A stretch of DNA of 64,000 nt from the NCBI GenBank assembly GCA_937924525.1, contig CALDSU010000009.1, positions 1 to 64,000 of the forward strand, read 5' to 3'. Below are positions 56,876-64,000 of the stretch, piece after piece. Position 1 is the first letter of the stretch, and each line of letters begins with the position of its first letter. This stretch comes from an uncultured Bryobacteraceae bacterium. GTDB lineage: Bacteria > Acidobacteriota > Terriglobia > Bryobacterales > Bryobacteraceae. The position numbers were made by a program, and so were the translations under genes. The notes beneath the pieces are model-generated. The model had not been told where the DNA came from. It searched no databases and saw only the letters and a list, made by a program, of their open reading frames with translations.

Positions 56876-58393
56876 ATGCGGATTCATACGCTCGACAGCA
56901 CGCTTTGCGAAGGCGTGCGCGGGGAGGGCATTTTCTTTAGCGTGGACGAAAAGCTCCTGCTGGCGAGGGAGATCGACGAGTTCGGCGTGGACTACCTGGA
57001 AGCCGGCTGGCCGGCGGCCGACCGGCTGGACCGCCGGTTCTTCGAGTGCGCGCGCGGAGCGGCCTTCCGCCATGCGAAACTGGTCGCCGCGGCCCGCCTG
57101 CCGCAGGCGCGCGACGCCGGCAACCCCTTCTTCGCCGCCCTGCTGGAAGCGGAGACCCCGGCGGTCAGCCTTTACGCGGGCGTGGGGGAACTCCCGGCGG
57201 AGCAGGCGCGGAGTACCGTCCGGCGGCTGAAGGAGGAGGGACGGGAAGTTCTCTTTCATGCGGAGGACTTCTTCCGTCATTACTACGCCAGTCACCTGGC
57301 GGCCGTGGAATGGCTGGAGGCCGCCAAGGCGGGCGGCGCGGATGCGCTGGTGCTGTGCGACTCAAGCGGCGGGATGTTGCCAAGCCGGGTCGCTCAAGGG
57401 TGCCACGAAGTGCGGCGCCGGTTCGGCGGTTCGCTGGGCATCCGCGCCTGGAACCAGGCGGACGTGGCGGTGGCCAACACGCTCGCCGCCGTGGAGCTCG
57501 GCTTCGATCTCGTAGGCGGCGTCATCAACGGCTACGGGGACGCGTGCGGCGCCGCCAACCTCTGCTCCCTCCTCCCAAACCTCGAACTGCGCCTGGGCCA
57601 CCAGACGGTGGGACGCGACCGTTTGCGGGAACTGACCCGCCTGGCGCACGTGGTGGCGGAGATTGCCAATCTCGCGGTGCGGCCGGACCAGCCGTTCGTC
57701 GGCCGGCGAGCGTCTCCCGGCGCCGGCCACACCGTGCTGCGAGACCTTTCGCCCGAGGAAGACGGCTTGGCCGCCGAACTGGAAGCCGTCGGAAACCACC
57801 CGCGGAGGGTCCTGCTGGATTCCTATGCCCGCCGCCATCCCGAATTCCGCGAGGCGCAGGATTCGCTGGCGCAACTCGAAGACCTGGACCAGGATCTCAA
57901 GGCGGCCGACGGAACCCTCGAACTGCTGTTCCACCAGACGGTGAATCCCCACCTGCGCCCGTTCGAGGTGCTGGACTGGGAGGTGTCCACGCGCAAGCCC
58001 GCCGGCGCGGCCGCGCGCAGCGTCGCCACGGTCGCGGTGCGCGTGGGCGACCAGGCGCTCTCCGCGCGGGAGGAAGGCCGCGGTCCGGTTTACGCGCTCG
58101 ACGCATGCCTGCGCGCCTGCCTTGGCAAGGTCTATCCGGGAGTGCTGCCGCTGCGCCTGGTGGATTACAAAGTCCGGGTGCTGGAACCGCGCAAGGGCGT
58201 AGCCGCCAAGGTCCGCGTGCTGATCGAATGGTGCGACGGCGGCCGCGACTGGGTGACGGTGGGCGTCTCCGAGGACGTGCTGGAGGCCAGTTGGCGCGCG
58301 CTCACCGACGGCGTGAAACTGCAACTGCTTCGCCAGGCCGCCCGCGGGGACGCCGCTACGTTTCCTTCGCGCGATTCCAGCTGGGCAGTGTAG
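56876..58393 (+). CDS. CimA-like (citramalate/isopropylmalate synthase family) protein lacking catalytic residues
   Basis: 505 residues, full length for (R)-citramalate synthase, with the C-terminal LeuA-like regulatory dimer domain (DWVTVGVSEDVLEASWRAL). The N-terminal motif DTTLRDG reads DSTLCEG (Cys11, Glu12), so the catalytic Arg is lost and the metal Asp replaced. The metal-binding H-x-H-N-D of the barrel reads RAWNQ (Arg190, Trp192). Other family parts remain (GVDYLEAGWPAAD, VLCDSSGG, INGYGDACGAANL). The frame is intact and it is the last gene of the operon, so it may have a regulatory, binding or new catalytic role. Confidence 0.85.
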   Translation: MRIHTLDSTLCEGVRGEGIFFSVDEKLLLAREIDEFGVDYLEAGWPAADRLDRRFFECARGAAFRHAKLVAAARLPQARDAGNPFFAALLEAETPAVSLYAGVGELPAEQARSTVRRLKEEGREVLFHAEDFFRHYYASHLAAVEWLEAAKAGGADALVLCDSSGGMLPSRVAQGCHEVRRRFGGSLGIRAWNQADVAVANTLAAVELGFDLVGGVINGYGDACGAANLCSLLPNLELRLGHQTVGRDRLRELTRLAHVVAEIANLAVRPDQPFVGRRASPGAGHTVLRDLSPEEDGLAAELEAVGNHPRRVLLDSYARRHPEFREAQDSLAQLEDLDQDLKAADGTLELLFHQTVNPHLRPFEVLDWEVSTRKPAGAAARSVATVAVRVGDQALSAREEGRGPVYALDACLRACLGKVYPGVLPLRLVDYKVRVLEPRKGVAAKVRVLIEWCDGGRDWVTVGVSEDVLEASWRALTDGVKLQLLRQAARGDAATFPSRDSSWAV

Positions 58394-58512
58394 CGGCCCA
58401 CGCGCGTCCCCAGGGTGTCCGCTCACCCGAGATGTACGGGACCGGTCCGGTTGCCTGTCAGAAAGTCCGCCGGCAATGTCGTGCCGGCGATGGCCATGAC
58501 TCAAAACCTCGG

Positions 58513-59850
58513 TCAGGCGGCCATGCCAAGCTTTTTCTGCATCTCCTCCAGAGGCACGTTCTTCGTTTCCGGAACCTTCAGCTTCACCCACAGGAGCTGG
58601 AGGCACATCATGAAGCAGAAAAATCCGAAGATGCTGGCCGGGGGAAGAATTTCCGCCATTTTGGGGAAGACCAGCGTGAGCGCGGCCGCAAAGAACCAGT
58701 GGGTGCTGCTGCCGAAGGCCTGTCCAGCGGCGCGATTGCGGTTGGGAAAGATCTCGCTGAGCAGCACCCAGATCACCGCGCCCTGTCCCACGGCATGCGC
58801 CGCGATGAAAGCAAAGATGCATGCCGGGACGATCTTGAAGTTCTGGGTGTGAAACGCCCAGGCGCACAGCCCCAGCGAGGTGATGTATCCGATCGAACCG
58901 ATGTAAAGCAGGGTGCGCCGCCCCAGCTTGTCAATCATCCACACGCCGAGGTACGTCGCGATCAGATTGGTAATGCCGATGCCAACCGATTGCAGGAGCG
59001 CGGCCTTCTTGGCCAGCCCGGTCCACTCGAAGATGCGCGGCGCAAAGTAAAGCACGGCGTTGATGCCGGAAAGCTGGTTAAAGAAGGACAGCAGAAACGC
59101 CAGCATGATCGGGATGCGCAGACGCTCCGTGAAGAATTTCGCGGAGCCCGGCGCTTCGTCCCGGCTCGCCTCCACCGCTTCCGCCAGGGCGGCAATCTGC
59201 GCCTCGCTGAGCTCCGGATTGATTTGGCGAAACACGGCCACGGCCTCCGCCGGGCGTCTGGCATGGACGATCAACCAGCGCGGGCTTTCCGGCAGCCGCA
59301 AGCAGAAGAGCGCGTAGAGGAGAGCGGGAAAAGCCTCGATGCCCAGCATCCAACGCCAAGCCACCCCTTCATCCAAGTACGTACCGAGCAAGTAGTTCGA
59401 CACGAAGGCCACCAGCACGCCCAGCACGATATTGAACTGGAACATGGCCGCCAGCCTGCCTCGCAGATGCGCGGGGGAGATCTCCGCGATGTACAGCGGA
59501 GAGGCCACCGTGGAGCCCCCCACGCCCAGACCGCCAAGAAAGCGGGCGATCATAAACGTGACGCTTCCCGTGGCCAGGGCCGACCAAACCGCGGAGACAA
59601 AGTAGAGGACCCCGATCAACAGCAGCGTCCGCCGCCGTCCCAACCGCTCGGTGGGCCAGCCGCCCAACAGCGCTCCCACTACCGTGCCCCACAGCGCCGC
59701 GCTCATGCAGAGTCCGTGCCTGACGCTATCGAGACGCCAGATCTCTTGGATCTTCTGTTCGGCGCCGGAGATCACGATTGTGTCGAAGCCAAAGAGAAAT
59801 CCGGCCAGTGCCGCAATGATGGACCAGGTAAACAAGCGCAGGTGGTTCAT
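58513..59850 (-). CDS. MFS sugar transporter (sugar porter family)
   Basis: 445 residues with twelve predicted membrane helices. Sugar-porter signatures: GFDTIVISGA; LGRRRTLLLIGVLYFVSAV (D/E-R-x-G-R-R); RFLGGLGVGGSTVASPLYIAEISPAHLRGRL; PESPRWL; and KLGRRTLLYIG. Likely proton-coupled uptake of a hexose, pentose or inositol. It lies between the intact cimA-like gene and a decayed copy of its 3' end, on the opposite strand. No adjacent regulator. Confidence 0.93.
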   Translation of the reverse strand: MNHLRLFTWSIIAALAGFLFGFDTIVISGAEQKIQEIWRLDSVRHGLCMSAALWGTVVGALLGGWPTERLGRRRTLLLIGVLYFVSAVWSALATGSVTFMIARFLGGLGVGGSTVASPLYIAEISPAHLRGRLAAMFQFNIVLGVLVAFVSNYLLGTYLDEGVAWRWMLGIEAFPALLYALFCLRLPESPRWLIVHARRPAEAVAVFRQINPELSEAQIAALAEAVEASRDEAPGSAKFFTERLRIPIMLAFLLSFFNQLSGINAVLYFAPRIFEWTGLAKKAALLQSVGIGITNLIATYLGVWMIDKLGRRTLLYIGSIGYITSLGLCAWAFHTQNFKIVPACIFAFIAAHAVGQGAVIWVLLSEIFPNRNRAAGQAFGSSTHWFFAAALTLVFPKMAEILPPASIFGFFCFMMCLQLLWVKLKVPETKNVPLEEMQKKLGMAA

Positions 59851-60318
59851 GGGTGTCCTTTACGGGGCGCCAGCTTCGCCGGCGCAACCCGGGTAGGCAG
59901 GCCGCGGTTTGTACAACAGAAACATGATTCTAGCGAATCTGTTCCGGCGCCGTCCTGACAGCCGCGACTGGGTGACAGTGGGCGTCTTCGAACCGAGAAC
60001 GCCCTGAAAGGCGAGTGGGCGGGCGTTCCGCGGCAGCGTGAATCTGGAACTGCTTCGCCGCCGATCACGATCTCCCGTTCCGCCATGATCGAACAACCGC
60101 AGGCGCAGGAGGCGGCGATCTACGCACTCGACGGCTCCCGTCCCGAATGCCCCGCATCTCGCGCCCATGGTCGGCATCTTTGATGGCCCGCAGGGCCATG
60201 GGGCACTCCCTCCCGGTCGAAGCGCGGTGGCTTCCTTGCCGTCGCGGAGGGGGATGCCGGTCGCCGCTCCTGGCGCGATCCCAGGGGCGAGGAAGCGGCC
60301 TGATAGAGTAGGGAGAAC
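59851..60318. other. Gap between MFS and histidine kinase genes
   Basis: 468 bases without an intact gene. It contains the cimA-like remnant at 59959-60066, described separately. The rest (60067-60318) has short open frames of alanine-, arginine- and proline-rich composition that I judge chance. No terminator or clear promoter was recognised, although the two flanking genes diverge and their promoters must lie here. Confidence 0.6.
59959..60066 (+). pseudogene. Decayed duplicate of the cimA-like 3' end
   Basis: About 105 bases resemble the last part of the gene at 56876-58393, position for position. SRDWVTVGVFE corresponds to GRDWVTVGVSE. After a short diverged stretch, ASGRAFRGSVNLELLRR corresponds to ASWRALTDGVKLQLLRQ. 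The nucleotide stretch beginning GCCGCGACTGGGTGAC is nearly identical in both. The frame breaks between the two parts. It indicates an old duplication, or a former second synthase, on the far side of the MFS gene. Confidence 0.7.
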
Positions 60319-61725
60319 ATGCTGCGGCGCGCCTGGCAATTGCTGATGCCTCAGGAGGCGGAGCGCGATCCCGGATTTGCCCAGGAGATCCTCAGCCTGA
60401 GCCACCTGGGGTTGCGGATTACGGCCTGGGCCCAGATTGCCGTCCCGCTGCTGATGCTCTTCGCGCAGTTGGTGGTCACGCAGAATCGCGGCGCCGCGCG
60501 GATTTATGCGCTGCAATCGGCCACCATCATTGCGCTGGGTATGCTCACGCTGGCCGCCGCGCGCCTGGACCGCTATTACGAGCAGGCGCGCGCGATCGCG
60601 CTCTGCTCCGTGTTCCTGACGGGCGTGACGCTGGTGGTGGCGGGCCTGTTGGTGGTGCTCCAGGTTCCGGGCGTCGGCCACTATATCCCGGGGCGCATCA
60701 CCGGGCTGATGATGCTGGCGATGGCGGTGATCCCGCTGCTGCCCTGGCAGACGTTCGCGCTGGGTTCCTCGCTTGGCGTGTGCTACCTGGCGTCCGAGCG
60801 GGTTTTTCGGGAGGTCTACGGGATGGCGCCCGAGGAACTGACGCTGCACGACAACGCGTTCATGGGGGTGATGACGGTGATCTCCACCGGCCTGACCGCG
60901 GTGGTCTATCAGCAGCGGGCCGCGCGTTACGGTTCTTACATCATGGCGTTGCGGGCCTCGATGGACCTGCGGCGGGCGCAGTCGCAAATGCTGCTGACCG
61001 AGAGCGCGGCGTCGCTGGGGCGCCTGGCGGCGGCGTTGAGTCATGAACTGAACACGCCGCTCGGCGTGCTGCGCAGCGCCGTGGAAACGCTGGCGGGCCT
61101 GGCCCCGCGAGTGTCGAAAGCGCCGCTGGCGAATCAGGAACGCCTGCTGGAGCTGCAGCAGGACCTCTACCAGTCGATGCTGCGTTCGGTCGACCGCCTG
61201 CGGGAGATCATCGGGCGGATGCAACGGTACACCAATCTGGACCGCGCGGAGGTCCAGGTGGTGGAACTCGATGGGCTGATCCGCGACGTCGTGGCGCTGC
61301 ACGGCCCCATGTTCGCCGGCAGGGCGGAGGTAGAACTGGCGCTGACCCCGCTGCCGCCGGTGCTGTGCCGGCCGCAGTTGCTGAGCGCGGTGTTCTCCAA
61401 CCTGATCACCAACGCGGTGGAAGCCTGTGACGGCGGCGGCCGCGTGGTGGTCACCGCACGGCAGCGCGAGGGGGAAGCGCAGATCGTGATCCGCGACAAC
61501 GGCCGTGGCCTGTCCGCCCGGGAAGTGAGCGCCATCTTCGACCCGGGATTCCGCGTGGAGCAAGGCAAGGTCGCCACGGGGAACTGGAGTTTGTTCGGCG
61601 CGCGGCAGATTGTGCACGATCACGGCGGCGAGATCCGCATCGAGAGCCGCGAAGGGGAGGGCACCCAAGTGAGCGTCACGCTGCCGCTGCCCGCCCCGGC
61701 GGGCGCCGGGGCCATTATGACGTAG
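60319..61725 (+). CDS. Membrane sensor histidine kinase (orphan)
   Basis: 468 residues. About six hydrophobic helices lie between 30 and 200 (such as VPLLMLFAQLVV, SVFLTGVTLVVAGLLVVL, ITGLMMLAMAVIPLLP). The H box SHELNTPL has the phosphoacceptor His242, followed by a DHp helix. The HATPase has the N box NLITNAVEA (Asn365), DNGRGLS, and a degenerate G2 region (GNWSLFGARQIV). No response regulator, cyclase or PAS domain is nearby, so the partner is elsewhere. The signal is unknown. Confidence 0.9.
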   Translation: MLRRAWQLLMPQEAERDPGFAQEILSLSHLGLRITAWAQIAVPLLMLFAQLVVTQNRGAARIYALQSATIIALGMLTLAAARLDRYYEQARAIALCSVFLTGVTLVVAGLLVVLQVPGVGHYIPGRITGLMMLAMAVIPLLPWQTFALGSSLGVCYLASERVFREVYGMAPEELTLHDNAFMGVMTVISTGLTAVVYQQRAARYGSYIMALRASMDLRRAQSQMLLTESAASLGRLAAALSHELNTPLGVLRSAVETLAGLAPRVSKAPLANQERLLELQQDLYQSMLRSVDRLREIIGRMQRYTNLDRAEVQVVELDGLIRDVVALHGPMFAGRAEVELALTPLPPVLCRPQLLSAVFSNLITNAVEACDGGGRVVVTARQREGEAQIVIRDNGRGLSAREVSAIFDPGFRVEQGKVATGNWSLFGARQIVHDHGGEIRIESREGEGTQVSVTLPLPAPAGAGAIMT

Positions 61726-61752
61726 GCCTCCTCTGCCCGATACCATGGGGCT

Positions 61753-63660
61753 ATGGCGGATGGCCTCCATCTACCGGAACCCGCGGCGGGCCGCCTCCCT
61801 TACCAGGACGAGCCCGACTTCACCCGCCCCTTGCTGGAAATTCCCCCCGACATCGGCCAGCGCATCTTCGAGCGCTTGCGCTTTCTGTATGGCGCGGACG
61901 TAGCGCACGACGTCATGCCGGAAGTGGTCCGGCTGATGCGCGTCCACCATGCCCACAAGACGGACGAACTGATCGAGGCGGAAGGATCCTTTGGCGCCGA
62001 GCGGCGGTTTTCGGAGCGGGACATGATGCTGATCACCTACGGCGACCTGGTCCGCGCCGAAGGCCGCCCCGCGCTCGCCGCGCTGGGGGATTTTCTTCAC
62101 GCCCTGCGCCGGCGGGCGCCCGTCTTCAACACGCTCCATATTCTTCCGTTTTTCCCCTACACGTCCGACCGCGGTTTCTCAGTGACCGATTTCCGCGCCG
62201 TCGATCCCAACCTCGGCACCTGGAGCGACATCGCCGAACTGGGGAAAACCTGCCGGCTGATGTTTGACGGCGTGTTCAACCATGCTTCCTCGAAAAGCCA
62301 CGCTTTTCGGGAGATGCTCAGCGGTAATCCGTCTTATCGGGATTTCGCGATCACGTTCCGTTCGCGGGATGAATTGAGCCCCGAGCACCGGATGATGCTG
62401 CGGCGGCCGCGCACCTGCGACATCCTCACGCAGTTCTATTCCATCCACGGACCCGTGTGGGCGTGGACGACTTTTTCGCCGGACCAGATCGATCTCAACT
62501 ACCGGAACCCGAAGGTGCTGCTGGACGTGATCGATACCCTGCTGCTGTACGTGCGGCGGGGCGCGGACCTGGTCCGCCTGGATGCGGTCACCTACCTGTG
62601 GGTGGAGCCGGGCACGCCCGGCGCCAACCTCGCGCAAACCCACGAGATCATCCGGCTGTTCCGCGACATTCTGAACATCGCGGCGCCGCCGGTAGGCCTG
62701 GTGACGGAAACCAACGTCCCGCACGAGGAGAACATCACCTACTTCGGCGACGGCACGGACGAGGCGCAGATGGTGTACAACTTCGCGCTGCCGCCCCTGG
62801 TGCTGCATGCGTTCTATCGGGAGGACGCCTCGTGGCTATCCGCCTGGGCGCGCAAGCTGGAGTATCCGTCCACGACCACCACCTATCTGAATATGCTGGA
62901 CACGCACGACGGGATCGGGCTGCCGGGCGTGGCGAACATTCTGCCCCCCGGGGAGTTGGACTTCCTGATCCGTTCGGCGCGGCGGCATGGCGCCTTCATC
63001 TCCTACCGGTCGGTGGAAGGCGGGGGACGCGCGCCTTACGAGATCAACTCCACCTGGTACAGCGCGCTCAACCTGGACAACAGCGGCGAGGACCGCGCCT
63101 TCCAGGTGAAGCGGTTCGTGGCGTCGCGCAGCATCGCGCTGGCCCTGCGCGGCGTGCCGGCCATTTATCTGCACGGGCTGGTGGGGAGTCGCAACGACGT
63201 GCAGCGCGCTCTGCGCTCCAAGGTCAAGCGCGACGTCAACCGCGCGGTGTTGGATTACGAGCGCCTGATGACCGACTTCAACACCCGCGGCTCGAAGTTG
63301 CACCTGATCGCGGACCAACTGGGGAGGCTACTGGAGATGCGGGTGCGCCACCGGTCCTTCCATCCCAACGGCGCGCAGCGCATTCTGTCGCTGCACCCGG
63401 GCGTCTTTGCGGCGCTGCGCATGTCGCCGGATGGCGACGAACGGATCGTGGCCCTGACCAACGTGACCGGCAGACCCTGCCGGCTTCCCATCCCGCTCGC
63501 CGAGATCGGTCCGGAACAGACCACCTGGTACGACCTGGTGGCCGGGCGCGGCTGGGCGGCCGCCGGCGACACGCTGACGGTTGAGTTACAGCCTTACGAT
63601 GTCCTGTGGCTCACGCCCTTCGGCGAACTGGAACGCCGGATCGAGACCGACAGCGTGTAG
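61753..63660 (+). CDS. GH13 sugar phosphorylase (sucrose/glucosylglycerate phosphorylase-like)
   Basis: 635 residues with no signal peptide. GH13_18-like features: FNTLHILPFFPYTSDRGFSVTDF; LMFDGVFNHASSKSHAF; LVRLDAVTYLWVEPG with the nucleophile Asp; LVTETNVPHEEN with the acid/base Glu; and MLDTHDGIGLPG with the stabilising His-Asp. Phosphorolyses an alpha-glucoside such as sucrose or glucosylglycerate to glucose-1-phosphate. The longer N-terminal part (about 70 residues before the barrel) favours glucosylglycerate-type enzymes over short sucrose phosphorylases, but this is not decisive. Located 27 bases after the kinase. Confidence 0.85.
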   Translation: MADGLHLPEPAAGRLPYQDEPDFTRPLLEIPPDIGQRIFERLRFLYGADVAHDVMPEVVRLMRVHHAHKTDELIEAEGSFGAERRFSERDMMLITYGDLVRAEGRPALAALGDFLHALRRRAPVFNTLHILPFFPYTSDRGFSVTDFRAVDPNLGTWSDIAELGKTCRLMFDGVFNHASSKSHAFREMLSGNPSYRDFAITFRSRDELSPEHRMMLRRPRTCDILTQFYSIHGPVWAWTTFSPDQIDLNYRNPKVLLDVIDTLLLYVRRGADLVRLDAVTYLWVEPGTPGANLAQTHEIIRLFRDILNIAAPPVGLVTETNVPHEENITYFGDGTDEAQMVYNFALPPLVLHAFYREDASWLSAWARKLEYPSTTTTYLNMLDTHDGIGLPGVANILPPGELDFLIRSARRHGAFISYRSVEGGGRAPYEINSTWYSALNLDNSGEDRAFQVKRFVASRSIALALRGVPAIYLHGLVGSRNDVQRALRSKVKRDVNRAVLDYERLMTDFNTRGSKLHLIADQLGRLLEMRVRHRSFHPNGAQRILSLHPGVFAALRMSPDGDERIVALTNVTGRPCRLPIPLAEIGPEQTTWYDLVAGRGWAAAGDTLTVELQPYDVLWLTPFGELERRIETDSV

Positions 63661-63668
63661 GCTTCCGG

Positions 63669-64000
63669 CTAATACCGGTACACCGCGGCGAGCGGGAGCC
63701 CGTCCGGCATCTTTTCCGGCGGGACGGCGAACACGGACCCGCTCTTTTCCAGGGTGAGGACCGCGGCGAGGTCGAGCAGGTCCTCGTCGCCCGGCTGCGC
63801 GGCGGGGTGGACTTGCACCTCCCGGCGGACGGGGTCGTATACGCCCCATTGCTGTTTGCCTACCGCCACGAGCAGGGACTCGACGCGTCCATCCGCCGCC
63901 GCCGGCACCACCGCCGCCACGTCCCCGCTGGCGCGACCGCCGGGAATCGCTTCCCGGAACGCGGCGATGGCCCGCGCCCGCCGAGCCGTCACGATGGGCT
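63669..64000 (-). CDS. C-terminal part of a baeRF family 3-like protein, partial
   Basis: About 110 residues are visible; the N-terminus lies beyond the window. The tail DGRVESLLVAVGKQQWGVYDP, then PGDEDLLDLAAVLTL, VFAVPPEKMPDG and a terminal AAVYRY match the C-terminal domain that I associate with bacterial archaeo-eukaryotic release-factor-like (baeRF family 3) proteins. Those have an eRF1 domain-2-like core and are linked to ribosome or RNA functions without direct proof. Convergent with the GH13 gene. Confidence 0.7.
   Translation of the reverse strand, partial: PIVTARRARAIAAFREAIPGGRASGDVAAVVPAAADGRVESLLVAVGKQQWGVYDPVRREVQVHPAAQPGDEDLLDLAAVLTLEKSGSVFAVPPEKMPDGLPLAAVYRY

Noticed and set aside
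58470-58490. CCGGCA/TGCCGG inverted pair after the cimA-like gene as a terminator.
   Set aside because: Six-base stem without a T tract on either strand.

Overview
The window is GC-rich, densely coded bacterial chromosome. I infer a soil-type Acidobacteriota of the Bryobacterales/Solibacter kind. The basis is the recurring gene types: secreted ThuA-like proteins, a Tat-exported aldo/keto reductase-like protein, a tricorn protease, M19 dipeptidase, CehA/McbA metallohydrolase, bactofilin, PilZ, TPR lipoprotein and an ExbB-ExbD-ExbD-TonB set. Taxonomy was not tested by search. The organism is Gram-negative-like: it has LolA, TonB, YajC/SecDF, an outer-membrane barrel and lipoproteins.

Layout. 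1-206: 3' end of a probable recombinase running antisense into tRNA-Gln(UUG). 347-4902: information-processing run ffh-rpsP-khpA-rimM-trmD-rplS-rnhB plus a small membrane protein. 4975-6205: bactofilin and a methyltransferase-like protein. 6278-9612: FRG-domain protein, DUF4380-like protein, a truncated intradiol dioxygenase and an M19 dipeptidase. 9639-12612: gspF/pilC-like, lolA, a deleted group II intron beside a terminator, and a conserved hypothetical. 12642-15259: DUF971 protein and bifunctional Rel. 15371-23422 (minus strand): a nine-gene run tgt-yajC-secD-secF-tonB-exbB-exbD-exbD-TPR lipoprotein, closed by a terminator. 23451-29016: ThuA-like protein, PD-(D/E)XK-like protein, PilZ, NAD-epimerase, Dps, a broken DUF1537 kinase and a small membrane protein. 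29062-31964: decaheme cytochrome plus outer-membrane barrel, resembling a DmsE/MtrA-MtrB electron conduit, preceded by two tandem perfect TTGTATACAA palindromes. 32133-49826: CehA-like hydrolase, a 1136-residue probable PPi-type PEP carboxykinase, a glycosidase-like protein, a broken YciI gene, acetamidase, a catalytically altered AKR, a lipoprotein with a near-consensus promoter, a deleted CocE hydrolase, tricorn, ThuA and a cyclophilin. 50085-58393: a tightly overlapping operon around a 2-oxoacid:ferredoxin oxidoreductase. 58513-64000: MFS transporter, a decayed second copy of the citramalate-synthase 3' end, an orphan histidine kinase, a GH13 sugar phosphorylase and the C-terminus of a baeRF3-like protein.

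The most notable unit is the operon at 50085-58393. It encodes alanine dehydrogenase, an acyl-CoA transferase/hydrolase, a possible tiny basic ORF, GNAT, a 2x[4Fe-4S] ferredoxin, KorA/VorB-type alpha, a fused beta-gamma subunit, a branched-chain aminotransferase, and a full-length CimA-like protein. That last protein has lost the metal-binding HxH (now R-x-W) and the N-terminal RD pair (now CE). Together these could interconvert branched-chain amino acids, 2-oxoacids, acyl-CoAs and acids with reduced ferredoxin as a product or substrate.

A second theme is decay by deletion. At least six genes or elements in 64 kb show deletions, truncations or frameshifts: dioxygenase, group II intron, DUF1537 kinase, YciI, CocE and the cimA 3' copy. 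Assembly error cannot be excluded for any single one of them.
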